A stretch of DNA of 16,465 nucleotides from an uncultured Eubacteriales bacterium (lineage in GTDB: Bacteria; Bacillota; Clostridia; Peptostreptococcales; Anaerovoracaceae): positions 1 to 16,465 of the forward strand of contig CACXFN010000178.1 of NCBI GenBank assembly GCA_902766915.1. Reading direction: 5' to 3'. Positions 11,463 through 16,465 of the stretch are shown one piece after another. The translations under genes were made by a program, and so were the position numbers. The notes beneath the pieces were generated by a model. The model ran no database searches. It was given only the letters and a program-made list of their open reading frames with translations, and had not been told where the DNA came from. Position 1 is the stretch's first letter. The number at the start of each line of letters is the position of its first letter.

Positions 11463-14420
11463 GTGGCAACTAAAAAAGAAACAAAAAAGGGAAACGGGAA
11501 GACTGTTTCCAAAAATACAAAAACAAATAGGAATACAAAGAGCGCTACTTCCACTCGACAGGAAGTGGCCTCAAACGGCAAGAAACAGATTCAATCCAAT
11601 GATGACCGCAGTATGAAGATAATTGCTGGGTTAATATTCATTGTTTTGGGTGTGTTTCTTTTTGCTGCAGTGGAATTTCAGGCTGCCGGGCAATTCGGAA
11701 ATATTATTGGAGAATACTTAAAAGGGACTATGGGACACATAGGAATTGTTTTCCCGTTTTTCCTGATAATTGCCGGTATACTTATGATTGCAGACAAAAC
11801 TGTTAAGTTTAATACATTCTCTTTTGCTATTGGTGTCGTAATCCTTTTAATGCTCTGTATTGCCAATTCCGGAAGGTTTATTGATCCGCAGAAAATAGTA
11901 TTTAATCCAAAGGATTTTTTTGAAAAGGGCGTTGAATTAAAGAGTGGTGGTCTCTTTGGAATGGGCCTCGGTTCATTTTTGGTTAAGTATCTTGGGAAAA
12001 TAGGATTATATTGTATTTCCATAGGTGTTGCTATTTTGGCTACATTTATTTTGTTAAAGGATACTCCGGCCAAGAAGCTGATTAATCAAATCAGAATTAA
12101 AAATCAGGAAAGAAAAATAGCAAAGAGCGAATACAAACAGGAATTAGAAAAAGAAAAAGAAGAACGCAAATTGGAAGAAGAGCGGATTAGAGAGAATAAA
12201 AGACGTATTAATGAAATAAAAGAAGATCAAAAGAGAAGAAGACAAGAGACAAAAGAGAAAAATGCCAAAGAAATAAATGGCGAAACAAAAAAAGGCTTCT
12301 TGGACAATGTACATATTGTTCCTCTCGGACATGATGCTTTGGATGAATATGATTCCACTAAATTCGATAAAGGAATTCCCTTTGATGAAAGAACAGAGAG
12401 AATTGTTTCCGCTGTTAATAACGAATTAAATCCTGAACCTGATACAAGCGAGTTTAATTTTGAAAGGGATCTTAATTCAAGCAGACTGGGAATTGAGCCA
12501 ATCCGAGTTGCAAAAAGGGGCTTTGGTCTGGGAGAAGAGGATTATGATTCCAGATCAGATGGAATTATTACAAAAAAAACATCCGGAAATAGTGAAAAGA
12601 ATAAGCCTGCCACAGGAAAGCAGGATTTGACTAATACTGCTGAAGAACAGGTAAAGATTAATCCATTTTTAGATAATACAAGTAAAGATAATAGGGTTAA
12701 AAGCAGTGTTAAAAGTGATAAGACTCAAGATGACATCTCCGGTAATAAGCTTGAAAAAATAACTAACAAAGAAGCTGAAAATGCCGTACTTAATGAATCT
12801 GATTTCAATAAAGTAAAGAGAACAAAAAAATATAAATATCCCACTCCGGATTTGCTTAAGTACGTCAGGAGTGAAACAGATTTAACCAAGACAAATTCCG
12901 AATTAAAAGATAAAGCGGAACTCTTGGAAAGAACCCTTAACAGTTTTAATGTTGATGCAAAGGTTATTCAGGTTACGCAAGGTCCTGCGGTTACCAGATA
13001 TGAGATACAGCCCAATGTAGGCGTAAAAGTAAATAAAATCGTAAGCCTGGCGGACGACATAGCATTAAATCTAAGAGCCAGAAGCATAAGAATCGAAGCA
13101 CCTATCCCAGGAAAGGCTGCAGTCGGAATTGAAGTCGAAAACGATAATGTTAATATGGTTACCATTAGGGAACTTATTGACAGCAAGGAATTTAAAAAGG
13201 CTGAATCTAAAATAGCTTTTGGTGTAGGTCGCGATATTGCCGGAAAAGCTATTGTTGCTGACCTAAAGAGCATGCCACATCTATTGATTGCAGGTTCCAC
13301 AGGCTCCGGAAAGAGTGTATGCATTAATAGTATTATTACAAGTATACTATATAAAGCAAATCCGGATGAGGTAAAATTTGTTTTAATAGATCCTAAGGTT
13401 GTTGAACTAGGTGATTATAATGGTATTCCACATCTTCTGATACCGGTTGTTACAGAAGCCACAAAGGCAGCAGCTGCTCTTAACTGGGCTGTGGCAGAGA
13501 TGACCAATAGATATAAATTGTTCGCCGATAATCATGTAAGAGATTTAAAATCTTATAATGAGCAATTAAAAGCAAGGGGCGAGGAAATACTCCCACAGAT
13601 CGTTATCATTATAGATGAATTGGCTGATTTGATGATGGCTGCACCATCACAGGTAGAGGAATCAATAACTCGTTTGGCACAGCTTGCTAGGGCTGCAGGT
13701 ATGCATTTAATAGTTGCCACACAGCGTCCGTCTGTAGATGTTATTACTGGTGTTATAAAGGCCAATATCCCATCAAGAATTGCCTTTGCTGTTGCGTCTC
13801 AATTTGACTCCAGAACAATTCTCGATATGGGCGGCGCGGAGAAACTTGTTGGTAAGGGTGATATGCTCTATAACCCGCTTGGAATGGGAAAACCAATTAG
13901 AGTACAGGGTTGCTTCATAAGTGATGAAGAAATACATAGGGTAATTGACTTTGTTAAGAATCAACAAGATGCGGAGTATTCCGATGAGGTTATGGAGACC
14001 ATTAACAGAGGCAATGTTCAAGGTGGTTCCGATTATAAAGATGAACTGTTCGATGAGGCAGTGGAATATGTTATTGGTGCGGGTAAGGCCTCCACTTCCC
14101 TTATTCAGAGAAGGTTTAGAATAGGATACAATAGAGCGGCCAACATAATTGATGAAATGGAAGCAAGAGGTATTATTGGTCCTGCTGAAGGAAGCAAACC
14201 AAGACAGGTACTTGCTACTTCATATAATGAAGAGCCTGATTATACAGAAGATGAAGCAGTAGATGCAAGTGATACAGCTTCAGATATTGACTCATATGAG
14301 GAAGAAGAGAGTCCTGACTCCAATGTTAACAATCCGAGTAGCAGGTATACGGAAGAAATATATGACGCTAAAAACAGTAAAATGATTCAAGATCTTTGGG
14401 ATGATATGGATAATAAGTGA
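11463..14420 (+). CDS. FtsK/SpoIIIE-family DNA translocase
   Basis: Membrane-anchored hexameric motor that pumps chromosomal DNA through the division or sporulation septum. The 985-residue protein starts with a basic tail (1-50), has four membrane segments (about 53-72, 92-110, 119-135 and 180-198), a highly charged predicted coiled coil (205-275) and a polar linker to about 455. The motor follows: the alpha/beta region 460-600 with TQGPAVTRYEIQP (505-517), Walker A GSTGSGKS (611-618), Walker B IIIDELADLM (715-724) and ATQRPSVDVITG (752-763). The winged-helix gamma domain covers 862-917 (GAGKASTSLIQRRFRIGYNR at its core) and reads polarity sequences. An acidic tail of about 65 residues (920-985) extends beyond it. 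GTG start at 11463 with AAGGGG upstream. The stop overlaps the rimO ATG by one base. Sequence alone does not tell FtsK from SpoIIIE. Confidence 0.95.
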   Translation: MATKKETKKGNGKTVSKNTKTNRNTKSATSTRQEVASNGKKQIQSNDDRSMKIIAGLIFIVLGVFLFAAVEFQAAGQFGNIIGEYLKGTMGHIGIVFPFFLIIAGILMIADKTVKFNTFSFAIGVVILLMLCIANSGRFIDPQKIVFNPKDFFEKGVELKSGGLFGMGLGSFLVKYLGKIGLYCISIGVAILATFILLKDTPAKKLINQIRIKNQERKIAKSEYKQELEKEKEERKLEEERIRENKRRINEIKEDQKRRRQETKEKNAKEINGETKKGFLDNVHIVPLGHDALDEYDSTKFDKGIPFDERTERIVSAVNNELNPEPDTSEFNFERDLNSSRLGIEPIRVAKRGFGLGEEDYDSRSDGIITKKTSGNSEKNKPATGKQDLTNTAEEQVKINPFLDNTSKDNRVKSSVKSDKTQDDISGNKLEKITNKEAENAVLNESDFNKVKRTKKYKYPTPDLLKYVRSETDLTKTNSELKDKAELLERTLNSFNVDAKVIQVTQGPAVTRYEIQPNVGVKVNKIVSLADDIALNLRARSIRIEAPIPGKAAVGIEVENDNVNMVTIRELIDSKEFKKAESKIAFGVGRDIAGKAIVADLKSMPHLLIAGSTGSGKSVCINSIITSILYKANPDEVKFVLIDPKVVELGDYNGIPHLLIPVVTEATKAAAALNWAVAEMTNRYKLFADNHVRDLKSYNEQLKARGEEILPQIVIIIDELADLMMAAPSQVEESITRLAQLARAAGMHLIVATQRPSVDVITGVIKANIPSRIAFAVASQFDSRTILDMGGAEKLVGKGDMLYNPLGMGKPIRVQGCFISDEEIHRVIDFVKNQQDAEYSDEVMETINRGNVQGGSDYKDELFDEAVEYVIGAGKASTSLIQRRFRIGYNRAANIIDEMEARGIIGPAEGSKPRQVLATSYNEEPDYTEDEAVDASDTASDIDSYEEEESPDSNVNNPSSRYTEEIYDAKNSKMIQDLWDDMDNK

Positions 14421-15784
14421 TGAAAGAGAAGTTTTATATCGAAACCTTAGGTTGTCCTAAGAATATCAATGACAGTGAATACGCAGCAGGCATATTACTG
14501 GAAAATGGATATCAGGAAGTTGATAGTCCCGATGAAGCGGATTTTATAATTGTTAACACCTGCGGATTTATTGAAGATGCAAAAAAAGAATCTATAGATA
14601 AAATTTTTGAAATGGCTGAACGTAAAAATGGTTCAGCCAAACTTGTAGTTTCAGGTTGTTTGGCTCAAAGATATGGCGAGGAGTTATCAAAGGAATTGCC
14701 TGAGGCAGATTGTTTTATTGGTGTAGAACAATATGCAAATATCGCAAATATCTTAGGTAAGATAGATAAAGAATCAGATTCCACTGACCAAAATAGAGTA
14801 TTTACGGATTCCTGCAATATGGATTATTTGGAAAAAACCATCAGGCGATATAAGGGTATACCATACACATCAACCATAAAAATCGCGGAGGGTTGTAATA
14901 ACAGATGTTCATACTGCGCTATTCCGTTTATTCGTGGCAAATATCGCAGTAAAAGAATGGAAGATATTATTGCTGAAGCCAAAGAACTATCAAAGGCAGG
15001 TTGTAAGGAACTTATACTTATTGCTCAAGATGTGGCATATTATGGCAAAGATCTTTATGGTAAGTATATGCTGCCTGAATTATTGAAGGAACTTGTCAAA
15101 GTAGATGGTATTAAGTGGATTAGACTCATGTATTGTTACGATGATAGAATCACTGATGAACTAATTGAGGTCATAGCAAATGAGGAAAAGATTTGTAAGT
15201 ATATAGATATTCCAATTCAGCATGGCTCGGATAAAGTGCTAAAAGAAATGCATCGTAATTCAAATAATAAGTCAATTAGAGATGTTATAAGTAGACTTAG
15301 AAATAAAATCCCTGATATTGCAATTAGAACCACTATGATTGTAGGATTCCCCGGTGAAAGCCATGAGGATTTCCAGGACCTATTAGACCTTGTTGAAGAT
15401 ATGAAATTCAATAGAATGGGTGCATTTATGTATTCAAAAGAGGAAGGAACAGTGGCCGGTAATAGGGTGGATCAAATTGATGAAACCACTAAAGAACAGA
15501 GATTAGATGCATTAATGCGGAGACAAATTGATATTTCTCTAAACAATAATAAAAAATTCATTGGAAAAGTTATGGAGGTAATGGTTGACTCCATTGAACA
15601 AGATGAATATATTAATGGCATTAAGCAAATATCATATTTAGGAAGAACCAGATATGATGCTCCTGAGATTGATAATGGTGTTATATTTACATCTTTTTCA
15701 GAACTTATTCCGGGAGACATTGTAAAAGTGGAAATCCTTGATGCCTTTGACTACGATTTGGTTGGACAACATATAGTCCAATAA
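14420..15784 (+). CDS. rimO: Ribosomal protein S12 methylthiotransferase RimO
   Basis: Radical-SAM enzyme that adds a methylthio group to the conserved Asp (D88 in E. coli numbering) of ribosomal protein S12. The 454-residue protein has all three parts: an N-terminal MTTase domain with Cys ligands C12 (LGCPKN), C48 (VNTCGF) and C80 (VSGCLAQR); the radical-SAM domain with CNNRCSYC (C159, C163, C166) followed by IPFIRGKYRSK; and a C-terminal TRAM domain (about 385-454). LGCPKN marks RimO; the related tRNA enzyme MiaB has GCQMN. I start it at the ATG at 14420, which overlaps the ftsK TGA as TGATG and suggests translational coupling; GTG at 14417 is a possible alternative that adds one residue. 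ftsK next to rimO is a frequent pairing in Firmicutes. polA follows 19 bases later. Confidence 0.96.
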   Translation: MKEKFYIETLGCPKNINDSEYAAGILLENGYQEVDSPDEADFIIVNTCGFIEDAKKESIDKIFEMAERKNGSAKLVVSGCLAQRYGEELSKELPEADCFIGVEQYANIANILGKIDKESDSTDQNRVFTDSCNMDYLEKTIRRYKGIPYTSTIKIAEGCNNRCSYCAIPFIRGKYRSKRMEDIIAEAKELSKAGCKELILIAQDVAYYGKDLYGKYMLPELLKELVKVDGIKWIRLMYCYDDRITDELIEVIANEEKICKYIDIPIQHGSDKVLKEMHRNSNNKSIRDVISRLRNKIPDIAIRTTMIVGFPGESHEDFQDLLDLVEDMKFNRMGAFMYSKEEGTVAGNRVDQIDETTKEQRLDALMRRQIDISLNNNKKFIGKVMEVMVDSIEQDEYINGIKQISYLGRTRYDAPEIDNGVIFTSFSELIPGDIVKVEILDAFDYDLVGQHIVQ

Positions 15785-15803
15785 AAAATAGATGGTGGAA
15801 AAA

Positions 15804-16465
15804 ATGGACGGAAAAATAATCATTATTGATGGTAATAGCCTAATTAACAGAGCATACTATGCCATGCAAAGGCCTATGATGACTAAGGAGGGGATTTACA
15901 CCCAAGCCATCTATGGGTTTTTGAATATGCTCACTAAGATTGAACGGGATTACGAACCGGAATATATGGCAGTATGTTGGGATTTAAAGGCACCGACATT
16001 TAGGCATAAAGAATATGATGAGTATAAGGCCGGTAGAAAGAAAATGCCCATGGAACTTGCTATGCAAATTCCTATTATGAAAGAAATCCTTGATGCAAAG
16101 AGAATAAAGAACCTTTCGTTAGAAGGTTATGAAGCAGATGATATTATTGGAACCCTTGCTAAAAAGAGTGAGGCAATGGGGCTAAGTCCATTAATAATAA
16201 CCGGTGATAAAGATGCGCTTCAGCTTGCCAGTGATAAAATAAAGGTTTTAATAACTCGTAAGGGTATATCGGAATTTGACCTCTATGATAGAGATCAGAT
16301 GCTGGAGCGATATGAACTAACTCCAGAGCAATTTATTGATTTAAAAGGATTGATGGGCGACCAATCCGATAATATTCCTGGAATACCAGGGGTTGGAGAA
16401 AAAACGGGCATCAATCTCCTCAAACAATTTGGAAGCATAAATGACCTTCTTTCTCGTGCTGATGA
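15804..16465 (+). CDS. polA: DNA polymerase I, N-terminal 5'-3' exonuclease domain (runs off the window)
   Basis: The first 220 codons of a gene that continues past the window. Seen: the flap endonuclease/5'-3' exonuclease domain with IIIIDGNSLINRAYYAM (5-21, metal-binding Asp9), CWDLKAPTFRHKEYDEYKAGRKKMP (58-82 region), EGYEADDIIGTLA (107-119), ITGDKDALQL (132-141) and the helix-hairpin-helix GLMGDQSDNIPGIPGVGEKT ending at residue 201. Metal-binding Asp/Glu clusters are intact. This domain removes RNA primers and flaps during Okazaki fragment maturation and repair. The ATG at 15804 follows GGTGG closely. The domain alone could also belong to a stand-alone exonuclease, but the N-terminal sequence is typical of PolA in Clostridia. 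It likely shares a transcript with ftsK and rimO. Confidence 0.9.
   Translation, partial: MDGKIIIIDGNSLINRAYYAMQRPMMTKEGIYTQAIYGFLNMLTKIERDYEPEYMAVCWDLKAPTFRHKEYDEYKAGRKKMPMELAMQIPIMKEILDAKRIKNLSLEGYEADDIIGTLAKKSEAMGLSPLIITGDKDALQLASDKIKVLITRKGISEFDLYDRDQMLERYELTPEQFIDLKGLMGDQSDNIPGIPGVGEKTGINLLKQFGSINDLLSRAD

Noticed and set aside
1..16465. A defence system, mobile element, CRISPR array or biosynthetic cluster
   Set aside because: No integrase, transposase, nuclease/toxin pairs, spaced repeats or clustered accessory genes are present; every gene but two (GH25, GNAT) belongs to the conserved core.

Overview
This is a low-GC, AGA-rich stretch of conserved housekeeping chromosome, almost certainly from a member of the Clostridia (Firmicutes). 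The gene order rpmB - Asp23 - recG - rsmD - coaD - coiled-coil protein - tmcAL - ackA - rpmF is the one I associate with Lachnospiraceae and related Clostridia. Strong AGGAGG ribosome-binding sites, sigma-A promoters, a CIRCE heat-shock operator and acetate kinase (acetate fermentation) fit an anaerobic Gram-positive. Assignment below class is inference.

Layout. 1-948 (minus): 5' part of htpG, with a perfect CIRCE operator over its transcription start. 1140-2670: a membrane-anchored GH25 lysozyme and a RimJ/RimL-type acetyltransferase, each with a candidate promoter. 2678-6144: two tandem promoters, a hairpin-rich leader, rpmB (L28), a strong terminator, then an Asp23-family gene, recG and rsmD, which have no promoter I can find and may depend on read-through. 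6199-8610: coaD, a coiled-coil protein of unknown function and tmcAL (tRNA-Met ac4C synthesis). 8619-10196: ackA and rpmF (L32), the latter with a near-consensus promoter and a strong terminator. 10211-15784: asd with its own promoter and a 16-bp tandem repeat, then ftsK/spoIIIE and rimO, overlapping by one base. 15804-end: 5' part of polA.

The genes serve core functions: translation (rpmB, rpmF, rimO, tmcAL, rsmD), DNA repair and segregation (recG, polA, ftsK), CoA/acetate metabolism (coaD, ackA), lysine/threonine/methionine and wall-precursor supply (asd), wall turnover (GH25) and protein folding (htpG). tmcAL and ackA both act on acetate and sit side by side. Every intergenic gap is shorter than 300 bases.

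I see no tRNA, rRNA, CRISPR array, insertion sequence, prophage or defence system, and nothing that makes a convincing case for a wholly new system. The points most worth a second look are the CIRCE-controlled htpG, an 11-T tract inside recG that sits among unusual residues, the structured rpmB leader with a terminator just ahead of the Asp23 gene, the absence of fakA/yloV and DUF177 from their usual slots, the tandem repeat upstream of asd, and an acidic tail on the FtsK translocase.
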